DNA from: Flexithrix dorotheae DSM 6795
GTDB lineage: Bacteria > Bacteroidota > Bacteroidia > Cytophagales > Flammeovirgaceae
Length of the DNA: 64,000 bases
Direction: 5' to 3'
Assembly (NCBI RefSeq): GCF_000379765.1
Contig: NZ_KB903442.1
Coordinates: forward strand, 1-64,000
Shown here: positions 6,407 to 15,163 of the stretch, piece after piece
How positions within the stretch are numbered: the stretch's first letter is position 1
How the letters are laid out: each line of letters opens with the position of its first letter
Made by a program: the position numbers and the translations under genes
The notes under the pieces: generated by a model
Databases searched by the model: none
The model's input: only the letters and a program-made list of their open reading frames with translations
Told to the model about the DNA's origin: nothing

Positions 6407-8842
6407 TTAGTTTGCATTTGTTATTACCGAAAATGGGATAGAAACATTAATGACAAAGTTTCTACTTGGTTCCGGTACATTTATAAGTCTGTAATAACTC
6501 ATATGATTAAAATACTTAGTATTCAATAAGTTTTGAATTTGAATAGAAATATCTATGGTTTGATTTTTCAATAATAAGTCACCTCCCAAACCAAGATTAA
6601 ATACCTGAAAACCATCTGTAGGCTCTTCTGGTGGTACAATGTTATTTTGAGTGGCTGTAAGTCTGTAATCTAGAGATACGAACGTATTGGTTAAGAATGC
6701 TAATTGTGGTTTATGATATTTTATATTGAAAATAGCAGAGGCCGGAGGTGCAAATGGTAAAGTAAAACCTTTCTTTTCCCCTGACAACTGCTCTGCATAC
6801 ACATACTCCCCTATTAAACCAAGCTGTAAATAGTTAGTAATTTCGTATCTGGCATGTATTTCCCCACCAAATCTGAAAACTTCGCTCTCGGTATATTCAA
6901 AAACTTGATTTCCAAATCCATAGAGTCTATCAAATCTGGATGTTGGATTTAGATATAAATAATTTGAAAAATAATTGATAAATGGAGATACACCAACCCC
7001 AAATTTTTTAGATTCATATTCTATTCCTGCATCTAACTGATAAGAAATCTCTGGCGATAAATCCGCATTACCCACTTCATAGCTAAAACGATGATAGTTC
7101 ACCCCATTCGCAGCAAGCTCTTTGGCAATGGGCATCCGGAAACTTTTGCCAATATTAAACTTGTAGGACCACTTATCGGGATTGTAATTATATCCGATGG
7201 ACCATGAAAAATTGGAGAAATTGCGGCTTAAATTCGCTGATCTCTGTAAATATTCGTATGTGGTGGTATCACCATTTTCCAAAATAGGCGAAGCAAACCA
7301 ATCATTGTATTGAGCAGTATTTATGTTGCCATAATCATATCGAACTCCTGCTTGAAGAAGACTTTTTTCAGAAAAATTATATTTTGCAACAAAATAACCA
7401 CCTAGATTTAATTGTTCAAAGGAGGGAATAATAAAACCACGTCCACCAATTTCATTATCCATATATTCAGAATTAATCCCTGTATTTAGCTCTATTTTAT
7501 TAGATAATCTATAAAGGAATTTTATATTCGCAGAATATATATCTTTATCAAATTGACGTTCAATTTCCGGATTAAAATCCAAAGATTCAGGAAAAACCGC
7601 AGGCATATAACCGTGCTGTGTATAAACACTCCACTCTTCTCTAAAATTGTTTTGGAAACCTAAATCCAACTCAAGTTCCCAGTTTTCCGACCAAAGGGAA
7701 CTCCTATTGATAACTTTAAAATGATTTGCCTTGTGATACGGATACAATATGTCTCGACTTGACCTGTCATGCTCTTCGTGATCCACATTTCGAGGTTCTA
7801 AACCATGAGCATTCGCAAAAAATCCCCCCTTGCTATTGACATTGCTTACATAAAATCTACTTTGAAATCGATCTTTAATAACTCCGAATGAAGTATGAAG
7901 ATTTTGCTCCTTACCAGCTGTATTACGTAAATGATTTTTATACAAGGGCACACGAAAATTATAAATATCTACACTATCTGTCGGGACTCTATAGTCTCCA
8001 AAATCAAGTAAAGTAGCTCTTACAATAGCAAAAAGGTGCTTTTTTCGGGCAAACAACGAAACAGAAGTACCTAAGAAATTATTATTCGTTTTACCTGATA
8101 AATCTATAATTCCACCGAACGAGTTTTCTGCCGGAACGCTTTTGTTTTTCATGTCAACAACCCCTCCAATTGCATCAGAACCATACATAAGGGAGGATGG
8201 GCCTTTAATCACCTCAATATTATCCACTGCATATTGATCAATTTCAAGACCATGGTCTGCACCCCATTGTTGGGCTTCATGTTTAATGTTGTTTTCCACT
8301 ACGACCACACGGTTGAAACCAAGACCTCGAATAACAGGTTTTGACTGTCCCGAACCAATATCAATAGTGGTTACACCTGCTAGTCTTTCAAGGGATTTCA
8401 TTAAGCTCCCACCCAGATTTTGTTTCAAATAATCATCATCAACAACATCAATATTTAGTGATGTTTCCCTTTTCTTATGTTCTGCATAATTATCTTCAAC
8501 CACAACCTCCTCCAACTTAATCGAAGATTCTTTTAATTGAAATTTAAATTTTTTGTTTTTTTTAAAAGAAACCTCCTTTACTAATGTTTCATACCCTAAA
8601 AAAGAAACCTCAACATTGTGCGTACTTTCCAATAAATTTTCAATCCTAAAATAACCATCAGCATCGGTTACATCACCTCTTTTGATGGCATAAACCATTA
8701 CAGAAGCACCTGTTATAGGCTGGTTGTTTTCATCAACCACAACACCCTCGAACTGGTAATATGTTTGCCCGTATGAAAAGCTGTACAGAAAACCCATACC
8801 TAAAGCAAACACTAAAATTTTTATACTATAACTTTTTATCAT
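6407..8842 (-). CDS. TonB-dependent outer-membrane receptor, probable metal transporter
   Basis: 811 residues from ATG at 8842. A longer frame reaches 8899, but that would run through the palindrome at 8884-8898, so I prefer the ATG that directly precedes the signal peptide (MIKSYSIKILVFALGMG). Domains: signal peptide about 1-26, carboxypeptidase-regulatory-like beta sandwich about 30-110, plug about 125-235 (IRGLGFNRVVVV, VIKGPSSLMYGSDAIGG), then a beta-barrel with aromatic C-terminal strand. It is shorter than SusC and has no SusD partner. Coupling to His-rich lipoproteins and a Fur-type promoter palindrome suggests zinc or another divalent metal, like ZnuD-type receptors. A siderophore is less likely but possible. 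Confidence 0.85.
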   Translation of the reverse strand: MIKSYSIKILVFALGMGFLYSFSYGQTYYQFEGVVVDENNQPITGASVMVYAIKRGDVTDADGYFRIENLLESTHNVEVSFLGYETLVKEVSFKKNKKFKFQLKESSIKLEEVVVEDNYAEHKKRETSLNIDVVDDDYLKQNLGGSLMKSLERLAGVTTIDIGSGQSKPVIRGLGFNRVVVVENNIKHEAQQWGADHGLEIDQYAVDNIEVIKGPSSLMYGSDAIGGVVDMKNKSVPAENSFGGIIDLSGKTNNNFLGTSVSLFARKKHLFAIVRATLLDFGDYRVPTDSVDIYNFRVPLYKNHLRNTAGKEQNLHTSFGVIKDRFQSRFYVSNVNSKGGFFANAHGLEPRNVDHEEHDRSSRDILYPYHKANHFKVINRSSLWSENWELELDLGFQNNFREEWSVYTQHGYMPAVFPESLDFNPEIERQFDKDIYSANIKFLYRLSNKIELNTGINSEYMDNEIGGRGFIIPSFEQLNLGGYFVAKYNFSEKSLLQAGVRYDYGNINTAQYNDWFASPILENGDTTTYEYLQRSANLSRNFSNFSWSIGYNYNPDKWSYKFNIGKSFRMPIAKELAANGVNYHRFSYEVGNADLSPEISYQLDAGIEYESKKFGVGVSPFINYFSNYLYLNPTSRFDRLYGFGNQVFEYTESEVFRFGGEIHARYEITNYLQLGLIGEYVYAEQLSGEKKGFTLPFAPPASAIFNIKYHKPQLAFLTNTFVSLDYRLTATQNNIVPPEEPTDGFQVFNLGLGGDLLLKNQTIDISIQIQNLLNTKYFNHMSYYRLINVPEPSRNFVINVSIPFSVITNAN

Positions 8843-8883
8843 GAACGCAAATGCTTCTTCAACTTCTGCATAGCAAATATTAA

Positions 8884-8928
8884 TGCAACAGTGTTGCAAA
8901 AGTATAAATTAAATTTATTATGAGCTAA
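8884..8928 (-). promoter_or_regulatory. Promoter with overlapping Fur-family-like 7-1-7 box
   Basis: TGCAACA-G-TGTTGCA at 8884-8898 is a perfect 7-1-7 inverted repeat, the geometry used by Fur, Zur and PerR regulators. On the minus strand it overlaps a Bacteroidota-type -7 element TACTTTTG (complement of 8897-8904; consensus TAnnTTTG). TTAG (complement of 8925-8928) sits 20 bases upstream as a possible -33 element (consensus TTTG). The box would cover the transcription start and give repression by a metal-loaded regulator. No fur-family gene lies in the window. Confidence 0.6.
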
Positions 8929-8954
8929 TCGAAATAAATTATTATTTCAATTAG
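8925..8954. repeat. Inverted repeat upstream of receptor promoter
   Basis: CTAATCGAAATAA (8925-8937) and TTATTTCAATTAG (8942-8954) are complementary with one mismatch around a 4-base loop. They lie just upstream of the receptor promoter elements. It may be an upstream operator or a terminator for an ancient gene. No T-run is seen. Confidence 0.35.
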
Positions 8955-9024
8955 TTTAAGTATTCTTCCGAATATGGATAAAATTGAGCGTGAACTAACT
9001 CATCATGGATTAGAAAATTGATTA

Positions 9025-9195
9025 CATTAATTTCTTTGCTTTTCGTGAACCAAACAAGTGAATAAAAGTCGTGTTTGGGCGGCCATTCTCCATTGGCTCT
9101 TCTCTCCCTTCAAAATCCCGATCAAGAAAAATTTTTCTTTTGGATTGGATATAATAATGTCCGATATGGAATATTCTTTCAGGGAAATATTTGTT
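9025..9195. repeat. Dispersed repeat, copy A
   Basis: This stretch is closely similar to 45621-45747 in the same orientation. Shared blocks include GTGAACCAAACAA, GAATAAAAGTCGTGT and TGGAATATTCTTT. Copy B lacks about 43 bases present here. Neither copy encodes a recognisable protein. It may be a decayed gene or mobile-element end. It fills much of the gap between the receptor and esterase genes. Confidence 0.6.
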
Positions 9196-9302
9196 TTTAT
9201 TTTATAAAGCATTTAACCAGCTTGACGGCAAAGGCTGATTTAACAAAGGTGTCTGATTTGGACAAAAGCGATTGTATTTTCTTACATTTTGGATACCTGT
9301 TT

Positions 9303-10130
9303 TTATTCCGTTATTAAATTTTGCTTGAAATAAACAAAATGATATTCAATAGATTTAGCCCAATATTCCGTGTTGTGTTCTCCAGGTTGAATTGAATATC
9401 TAATAGGCAGTTTTTTCGACAAAGCTAAATCTTTAATTATTAGAGTATTAGAAAGCAAAGGGTCTTCCAAGCCACAGTCTACAAAAAATCCTTTAGCAAA
9501 GTTCTTATGGCTTTTAAGTAAAAACGAAATACTAAATTTTTTCCAATCATTTTCCTTTTGGTTACCTAGGGTCTTTTCCAAATCATTTATCATTCGTTCA
9601 CTTCCAAAGAAATTCAGACTGATTTTTTTAAAATTATTATACTCTAATTCCAATGCTCCACTTGTTGAGGCTGCGGTATTGAAAAGGGAGGAATGTTTAA
9701 TAAAAAAACTTAAAGCTCCATACCCCCCCATACTCAAGCCTGTGATAAAAATATTCTTTTCATCAATGTTGTATTTTTTCAAGATTTTTGGGAAAAGTTC
9801 TTTGAAGAAGAAATCTTCATATTGCAAGTTTTCAACATTTGGACTATTTAAATAATAGTAGGCAAAGCCCTCCGGACATACTAAAATCATTTGGTGATCA
9901 GTGGCCAATTTTTTTAAATTGGTTGTTTTGTTCCATTGTTTATAATTTTCACTATATCCGTGAAGCATAAAAACCAATGGATAATTTTTTGAAGTTTGAT
10001 AATTATTTGGTTTTTGTACAAGAATTGGAACTTTTCTTTCAAGGTTTTCTGATGAAACTCTGAAAATTTCTTGTGCAAAAAGTGATTGTGTCAAAACTAT
10101 AATTAATGGAACTAATACGATTTTTTTCAT
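9303..10130 (-). CDS. Secreted alpha/beta-hydrolase esterase (esterase D/feruloyl-esterase-like)
   Basis: 275 residues from ATG at 10130; an upstream TTG would add six residues ahead of the signal peptide and is less likely. Signal peptide about 1-20 (ending SLFAQ). The fold shows an HGYSENYKQW oxyanion segment, nucleophile elbow GLSMGG with Ser133, an acidic position in FVDCGLEDP (Asp218 or Asp223), and His252 in PGEHNTEYW, a complete Ser-Asp-His triad. Relatives include S-formylglutathione hydrolases and secreted carbohydrate or feruloyl esterases; the signal peptide favours the latter group. It is divergent from the HxlR regulator 82 bp away, which probably controls it. Confidence 0.82.
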   Translation of the reverse strand: MKKIVLVPLIIVLTQSLFAQEIFRVSSENLERKVPILVQKPNNYQTSKNYPLVFMLHGYSENYKQWNKTTNLKKLATDHQMILVCPEGFAYYYLNSPNVENLQYEDFFFKELFPKILKKYNIDEKNIFITGLSMGGYGALSFFIKHSSLFNTAASTSGALELEYNNFKKISLNFFGSERMINDLEKTLGNQKENDWKKFSISFLLKSHKNFAKGFFVDCGLEDPLLSNTLIIKDLALSKKLPIRYSIQPGEHNTEYWAKSIEYHFVYFKQNLITE

Positions 10131-10178
10131 TTTTTGTATTTTTGACAAAGGTCTTCAAACACTGTTTTTGAAACAATA

Positions 10179-10196
10179 ACTAACAAAATTGTTAGT
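10179..10196. promoter_or_regulatory. Palindromic operator between esterase and hxlR-type genes
   Basis: ACTAACAA-AA-TTGTTAGT is a perfect 8-2-8 inverted repeat. It lies in the 82-bp divergent intergenic region, 16 bp upstream of the regulator ATG. Symmetry and placement fit binding by the dimeric HxlR-type regulator, controlling both its own gene and the esterase. Confidence 0.55.
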
Positions 10197-10212
10197 CTTT
10201 AAACTATTGATT

Positions 10213-10596
10213 ATGAGGAAGAAACAATCAACTAATTTTGCAAATGAACAATTTTTATTTCAAGTCTGTGAGTTGAATTCAGCAATTGCGATGATAAGTG
10301 GTCGTTGGAAATCTCAGATTGTCTATTCCATTTCTCAGGGAAATCATCGGTTTCATTTATTACAGCAAGAACTGCCTAATATTTCAGAAGCAGTTTTAGC
10401 AAGGCAACTTAAGGAATTAGAAAATCACGCCATTTTGCTGAAGCAGGAAATTCCAAATACAGTTCCTGTTGGAATTCAATATGTTTTGACTAATAAAGGT
10501 TGGGATTTAGTTCCTATTCTTGAAAGCCTTTGTAATTGGGGAAAACTGTATTCTGAGGGCAAAGAAATTTCAGCTCGTATTATTTCGGAAATTTAA
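10213..10596 (+). CDS. HxlR-family transcriptional regulator
   Basis: 127 residues from ATG at 10213; the frame also opens at 10189 but only through the operator palindrome. A winged helix-turn-helix of the HxlR/MarR type: CELNSAIAMISGRWKSQIVY, LPNISEAVLARQLKELE, and the wing VQYxLTxKG as IQYVLTNKGWDL. The Cys in the first helix is at the place where redox-sensing HxlR proteins carry a reactive Cys, so thiol or electrophile sensing is possible but unproven. Divergent from the esterase. Confidence 0.85.
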   Translation: MRKKQSTNFANEQFLFQVCELNSAIAMISGRWKSQIVYSISQGNHRFHLLQQELPNISEAVLARQLKELENHAILLKQEIPNTVPVGIQYVLTNKGWDLVPILESLCNWGKLYSEGKEISARIISEI

Positions 10597-10757
10597 TTTT
10601 CCATTTTATTAATCTTTCCTACTTTTCGCATTGATAAGTCCCTCCTTCCGTTGCCTCCCGGATCTTGAATTTGGGTATTTAGTAAGTCTTGTGGTAAAAT
10701 GTTAAATAGCGTTTGGGTAGTCTTTTTATTTCAAGTAAAACTGCCCATCCCAAAAAA

Positions 10758-10876
10758 TTCTTTATAGTTCCATAGCCCCACTACCCCAACGAATTTCTGA
10801 GGTTATGTTTATATGTTTGCCCAATGGGAATTTTCTGTTCACCCATCAACACCTAATGATTATTTTTTATTATTTC
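10758..10876 (-). pseudogene. LytTR response-regulator relic (C-terminal tail)
   Basis: About 119 bp closely similar to 46011-46124, the 3' end and flank of the intact LytTR regulator gene. On the minus strand it reads EIIKNNH, stop, VLMGEQKIPIGQTYKHNLRN, SLG, stop (TAG at 10781-10783), against EIIENNQVLIGKQ, KIPIGQTYKHNLRNLLG in the intact gene. A three-base insertion creates the in-frame stop. Similarity ends at about 10876, where a different relic begins. Confidence 0.75.
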
Positions 10877-11060
10877 CTCTTTTAAGTGAGTAGGTTTTAA
10901 AAAAGCTTTTCTCTTTTAGATTAAAGCTATGAATAAACACAAATAAGTTGATCAACTTATTAAGATTTCTCAAACCATACAATAGGTCGTAAATCCGGGC
11001 TCTAAATAGAACAAATATTTGAAAGATCGGATAGCCACCATAAAAAGGTAAAAGTGGAGC
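10877..11060 (+). pseudogene. Relic of sigma/FecR junction and FecR 5' end
   Basis: The segment TAAGTGAGTAGGTTTTAAA near 10884-10903 is shared with the sigma-FecR junction at 15153-15172. From ATG at 10929 the frame reads MNKHK, stop, VDQLIKISQTIQ, stop, VVNPGSK, aligning with MNKEKHVDQLIEHPQFQQWV and KNPDSQ of the intact FecR. NKYLKDRIATIKR further on resembles DKYWEEWMGDNPER. Several stops and no downstream domains make it a dead copy. It shows that a second sigma/anti-sigma pair once lay immediately upstream of the beta-helix gene. Confidence 0.7.
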
Positions 11061-11479
11061 CAAACATGCACTTTCGACCTGGGGAAGATATTGCCAAAAC
11101 TCAAGGAACTCAGAACTTTTTGAAAATTTTGATGAACAAATATTTATGATTTACCAGGCGGAGGTAACCCAAAAGAGAACAGTGGAAACTCGAGTTACAG
11201 GCTAAGGTAAACAGAAAAATATTAGGTCAGCAGGAATTCATAAGAAGAAGCTTCAGTATATAAGATTGCCTTTAATTGATTGGTAATATAGTTTTTAAGG
11301 TAAGCACATTTAATGATATTTCAAATCCAATGCAAATCATAAATATGCCTATTACTTCCGAGTGTTGTGAGGACCATTTCTGGTGAGATTTCTTTTACAA
11401 AGCACAAAAGTATTACAGATAGAAACGACTATAACTTATTGATCCTGAATTAAAACTTAACTAAAACCTTATCATTATT
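11061..11479. other. Noncoding stretch before the beta-helix gene
   Basis: Further decayed sequence, possibly the rest of the FecR relic, followed by an AT-rich leader for the gene at 11480. I see no intact gene, no RNA and no clear terminator. Short open frames here have no recognisable motifs. Confidence 0.4.
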
Positions 11480-14224
11480 ATGAAACATTCACTTACGTTT
11501 TTTTTCTTTTTAATATTAAGCTTACAGCAATTATTTGCTCAAATTGAAGTGACCGATTACGGAGACATTCCTGCCAATAGAATAGCTGAAAATGGATGGC
11601 AAAATTTGGAATGGGATGATTCTGGAAGTTGGACCACTATTGATGTAACCAATCATGGCATTACTCCAGGTTCATCACAAGATATCGTAGACAAAGTGGA
11701 AGCAATTATTGATGGGGGCAGCGGAAAACGAATACTGAATTTTCCTGCAGGGACTTTTCAGATCAAATCCACATTAAATATTTCTAAAGGTGACATTCAA
11801 ATTGTTGGAGCTGGAAGTGCTACTAAGTTTATGCTTGAGGGAGGCAGTACACCTGGGAAAATATTTGCTGGAGGCTCAAGATCAGGCAACTACACTTTGC
11901 AAAATAATGTGTCAAGAGGCGATAATACGGCTACTCTTAATTCAACAAGTGATTTAAATGTTGGAGATTATTTTATTATTTACCAGGCAGGTTCCGTAAC
12001 CAGGCCCGGTGCAAGCGGAGATGAAACACAGATATTTAAGATTATCGGGAAATCCGGTAATACACTTACATTAGATATGAAATTTGGTATCCCCTTTTTA
12101 AAAGATCATGCTAGAATTGAAAAATGTAATTATAAGAAAAACCTTCGTTTTCATAACTTTTATATGGAAATGACCACTGATCCATCTTCATCTGGAAAAG
12201 CGGATAATATGGCTTTAAATACGGTGCAGAATGTAGAAATTTCTAATATAGAAAGTAATAAGGCCTATGCTACACATATTCAGATTTTTAGAGGTAGAGA
12301 GGTAATTTTGCACAGTAATAATTTATATGGTAATTATGGAGGTGGCGGTGGCTATCAATATGGAATTAAAATAAATTTTAGTACCAATTGCCATATCATT
12401 AATAATGTTGCTTCTGATTTACGTCACCATTTTGCTACCCAATATGGTACTGATCACTGTGTAATTGCATATAACAGAGCGCTTCCGCCTTATAACCATT
12501 ACGCAGATTTCGGTCAACATAACTCCAAAGGTTGTCATAATAATCTTTTTGAAGGAAATTATGGAAGTGAGATTTACGATGATGCCAATCCTTTAAAGAG
12601 TTGGGGTACCAGGTATACCATGTGGTTTAGAAATCATGCAACCAGTAAAGTTGGTAGCGAAAATGCCTATGTGGAATATATGAGCATTATTGGCAATGAA
12701 CTGACTGGTGGAACATCTGCAATTAAAGAGGGTAATCCTGGAGAAAATACTTTTACAGCAGCAAATATTGTAGATATTGATGGCGAGGGAGGAAATGGTA
12801 ATACCCTGTGGGGTGATTTAGCCTCTGACGCTGATATTCCGGCCTCTTTATTTTTGGCAAACAAACCATCTTACCTTAATAGATGGCCTTATTATGGGCC
12901 TGATGATTCTGGTTCTACAGAAGATGTTACTCCACCTGTGGTTTCTTTTAACCAACCAAGTGGGGATATAAATGTAGATGTTGATTATAGCGATTTGTAT
13001 GTGCTTGTAGATGCTACAGATAATACAGGTGTAGAAAATGTAGAATTGTATATTGACGGTACCTTCATTAGGACAGAATCGGTAGATCCATACGAATGGG
13101 GGCATGGAGGCAGAACCGAAACTTTAGGTTTATCGGAGGGGAATCATACCTTTACTGCAGTAGCAAAAGACGCTGCTGGAAATTCTGCTTCAGAAAGTAT
13201 TACCGTAACTGTAGGAAGCCCGGCCATTCTCCCTATTGTTAGTTTTAATTCACCTTCGGGAGATATTACATTGGAGGCGGGCTATGATCAACTCATTGTG
13301 CAAGTGGGTGCTTCCGATGCTGACGGATCAATTTCTTTTGTTGAATTATTTATCGATGGCAATTTAATCAGACGTGAAAGTGTTGCCACTTATGATTGGG
13401 GGCATGCAAATTCTCCCAATCCTGACGAATTATTAGGATTAACCCCAGGAGTACATACGATGACAGCAATTGCCACAGATAATGAAGGAAATATAGGAGA
13501 GGCTTCCATTACCATTACAGTAACCTCACCAGTAGATAAAATAATTTCAGGACAAATAGAAGCGGAAGAATTTGATCGTCAGGATGGGGTACAAATTGGT
13601 ACAGGGGATACTCATGACGATGCCATTGTCGGGTATATTAATACAGGAGATTGGATGGAATACGATGTAAACGTACTGGAGCCTGGGGATTATATTGTGG
13701 AAATTCGCTATGCTTCTAGATTGAATGGTTTAAATTTTCAATTACAATTTGATGGGGTTACGGTTGATAATGTAAGTGAAGCGGCTACCGGTGACTGGTC
13801 TTCTTATACCACTGTTTCCAGAAACATCAATATTCCGTCTTCCGGGGTTCAGATAATGAAAATTAATTCTACTGGAAATGGATATAACCTTAACTGGATA
13901 AACTTTTCAAAGGTAAACACTTCTTCTTCCAGAGTTGCGGTCTCAAAATCTAAAGTTACCCCTACAAAAAAAGAAAGCTCAGAGCAAAATATTTGGGTCT
14001 ATCCTAATCCAGCAAATAATTATTTCAATATTAGTTTAGGAAATATTTCCAATGCCGAAATATCAATTTTTAATTCGAATGGAAGTTTGCTATATAGAAC
14101 TCAAACAAACCAAAATACCATAAAAATTCAGGCCGGTAATCTATTTACCTCAGGTTTATATCTGATAAAAGTAAGGGATAATTTTAGTGGAGTAACGAAA
14201 ACGCATAAATTGTTGATGAAATAA
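11480..14224 (+). CDS. Secreted beta-helix polysaccharide-active protein with two Ig-like repeats, CBM6 and T9SS sorting domain
   Basis: 914 residues from ATG at 11480. Signal peptide about 1-20 (FFFLILSLQQLFAQ). Residues about 25-480 form a right-handed parallel beta-helix of the pectate-lyase superfamily (FPAGTFQIKSTLNI, then repeated NN/GN turns). Two tandem Ig-like modules follow (about 488-580 and 585-682); both carry the pattern VSFN-PSGDI, IDG-IR-ESV and WGH, so they arose by duplication. A CBM6-type module spans about 690-805 (IEAEEFDRQDGV, GDWMEYDVNV). The last 80 residues are a type A T9SS sorting domain (WVYPNPANNYFNI). It is probably a surface or secreted lyase or hydrolase starting depolymerisation. 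The family is not assigned; catalytic residues cannot be fixed by eye. Confidence 0.82.
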   Translation: MKHSLTFFFFLILSLQQLFAQIEVTDYGDIPANRIAENGWQNLEWDDSGSWTTIDVTNHGITPGSSQDIVDKVEAIIDGGSGKRILNFPAGTFQIKSTLNISKGDIQIVGAGSATKFMLEGGSTPGKIFAGGSRSGNYTLQNNVSRGDNTATLNSTSDLNVGDYFIIYQAGSVTRPGASGDETQIFKIIGKSGNTLTLDMKFGIPFLKDHARIEKCNYKKNLRFHNFYMEMTTDPSSSGKADNMALNTVQNVEISNIESNKAYATHIQIFRGREVILHSNNLYGNYGGGGGYQYGIKINFSTNCHIINNVASDLRHHFATQYGTDHCVIAYNRALPPYNHYADFGQHNSKGCHNNLFEGNYGSEIYDDANPLKSWGTRYTMWFRNHATSKVGSENAYVEYMSIIGNELTGGTSAIKEGNPGENTFTAANIVDIDGEGGNGNTLWGDLASDADIPASLFLANKPSYLNRWPYYGPDDSGSTEDVTPPVVSFNQPSGDINVDVDYSDLYVLVDATDNTGVENVELYIDGTFIRTESVDPYEWGHGGRTETLGLSEGNHTFTAVAKDAAGNSASESITVTVGSPAILPIVSFNSPSGDITLEAGYDQLIVQVGASDADGSISFVELFIDGNLIRRESVATYDWGHANSPNPDELLGLTPGVHTMTAIATDNEGNIGEASITITVTSPVDKIISGQIEAEEFDRQDGVQIGTGDTHDDAIVGYINTGDWMEYDVNVLEPGDYIVEIRYASRLNGLNFQLQFDGVTVDNVSEAATGDWSSYTTVSRNINIPSSGVQIMKINSTGNGYNLNWINFSKVNTSSSRVAVSKSKVTPTKKESSEQNIWVYPNPANNYFNISLGNISNAEISIFNSNGSLLYRTQTNQNTIKIQAGNLFTSGLYLIKVRDNFSGVTKTHKLLMK

Positions 14225-14378
14225 CAGTTTGTATTAAATCCGATTTGGTAATAAATCATTTGTTTTACAGGATCAGTAAACTTAAGTATCATACCTCACT
14301 GGAAGATAGTGAACACTACGGAATTTTTGTTAGCCTTGAAAAAATTTAATGGAGGTTAGGTGTGGTATAAGGAAGAGT

Positions 14379-14416
14379 AGGTTATGAATGCCTTCTTATG
14401 AAGACATTCGTAACCT
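14379..14416 (+). terminator. Long hairpin upstream of the sigma factor gene
   Basis: AGGTTATGAATGCCTTC (14379-14395) pairs with GAAGACATTCGTAACCT (14400-14416) with two mismatches around a TTAT loop. An eight-T run begins about 12 bases after the stem. It probably terminates the beta-helix transcript. Downstream, TATTTTTG at 14480-14487 matches the Bacteroidota -7 consensus TAnnTTTG and may start the sigma transcript, but no well-spaced -33 TTTG was found. Confidence 0.5.
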
Positions 14417-14512
14417 GCACCTCCAATTTTTTTTACCTCCTCAACTTTGAATCTAATCGACAAGCTTTGTTTAGAATTTTATTTTTGGTACTTTAGGAAA
14501 CTCCCTTAAGTA

Positions 14513-15163
14513 ATGAAAATGAAAACTACTCTATTTAACAACATTTCTGGTGATGAAAATTCTGATCAACTAAATAACAATATACTTTCAGATGAAGAAC
14601 TTTGGACTGATCTTCAGGGAGGAAGTAGCATTGCTTTTCACCAAATCTACCAGCGGTATGTGCAGGTTCTGTTTAACTATGGAAAGAAATTCACCAATCA
14701 AAGGGAATTAATAGAAGATTGTATGCAAGAGCTATTTACAGGGCTATGGAAGTATAGAGAAAAATTGGGATCTGTAAAAAATCTTAAATCATATTTATTA
14801 ATTTCTTTTAGACGAAAGCTTATCCCAGAGTTGCAAAAGGCTAATCGGTTAACTGAAATTAATAAAAAAAATGTCCGATTCGAAATAGTTTTTTCTCCCG
14901 AACGAACCAAGATTAATGAGGAAAGACAGTTAGAACAAAATCAAAATTTATTAAATCAACTTAATAGTTTGCCGGAAAGGCAAAGAGAAGCATTATACTT
15001 AAGGTATTATGAGGGGCTCTCTTGTCAGGAAATAGCAGAAATATTTGAAATGAATCCTCAATCTGTTTATAATTTACTCAATCGGGCGATTAATCTTTTA
15101 AAAAAGAGGTTGCTTATCTCTATTCTGATTTTATTTTATATTTTTTTCCATCTAAGTGAGTAG
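14513..15163 (+). CDS. ECF RNA polymerase sigma factor
   Basis: 216 residues from ATG at 14513; the third codon is also ATG. Region 2 about residues 30-100 (FHQIYQRYVQVLFNYGKKF, DCMQELFTGLWKYR) and region 4 about 140-200 (LPERQREALYLRYYEGLSCQ, EIAEIFEMNPQSVYNLLNRA). The C-terminus ends in a hydrophobic stretch (LLISILILFYIFFHLSE), an unusual membrane-like tail. It pairs with the FecR gene 46 bp downstream and the STN-bearing SusC after that. This is the trans-envelope signalling module in which substrate at SusC relieves FecR inhibition and sigma activates the PUL. Confidence 0.9.
   Translation: MKMKTTLFNNISGDENSDQLNNNILSDEELWTDLQGGSSIAFHQIYQRYVQVLFNYGKKFTNQRELIEDCMQELFTGLWKYREKLGSVKNLKSYLLISFRRKLIPELQKANRLTEINKKNVRFEIVFSPERTKINEERQLEQNQNLLNQLNSLPERQREALYLRYYEGLSCQEIAEIFEMNPQSVYNLLNRAINLLKKRLLISILILFYIFFHLSE

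Noticed and set aside
10860-11063. 67-codon minus-strand frame in the relic region
   Set aside because: It lies across the FecR relic, whose homology is on the plus strand; the minus frame has no similarity to anything I know.
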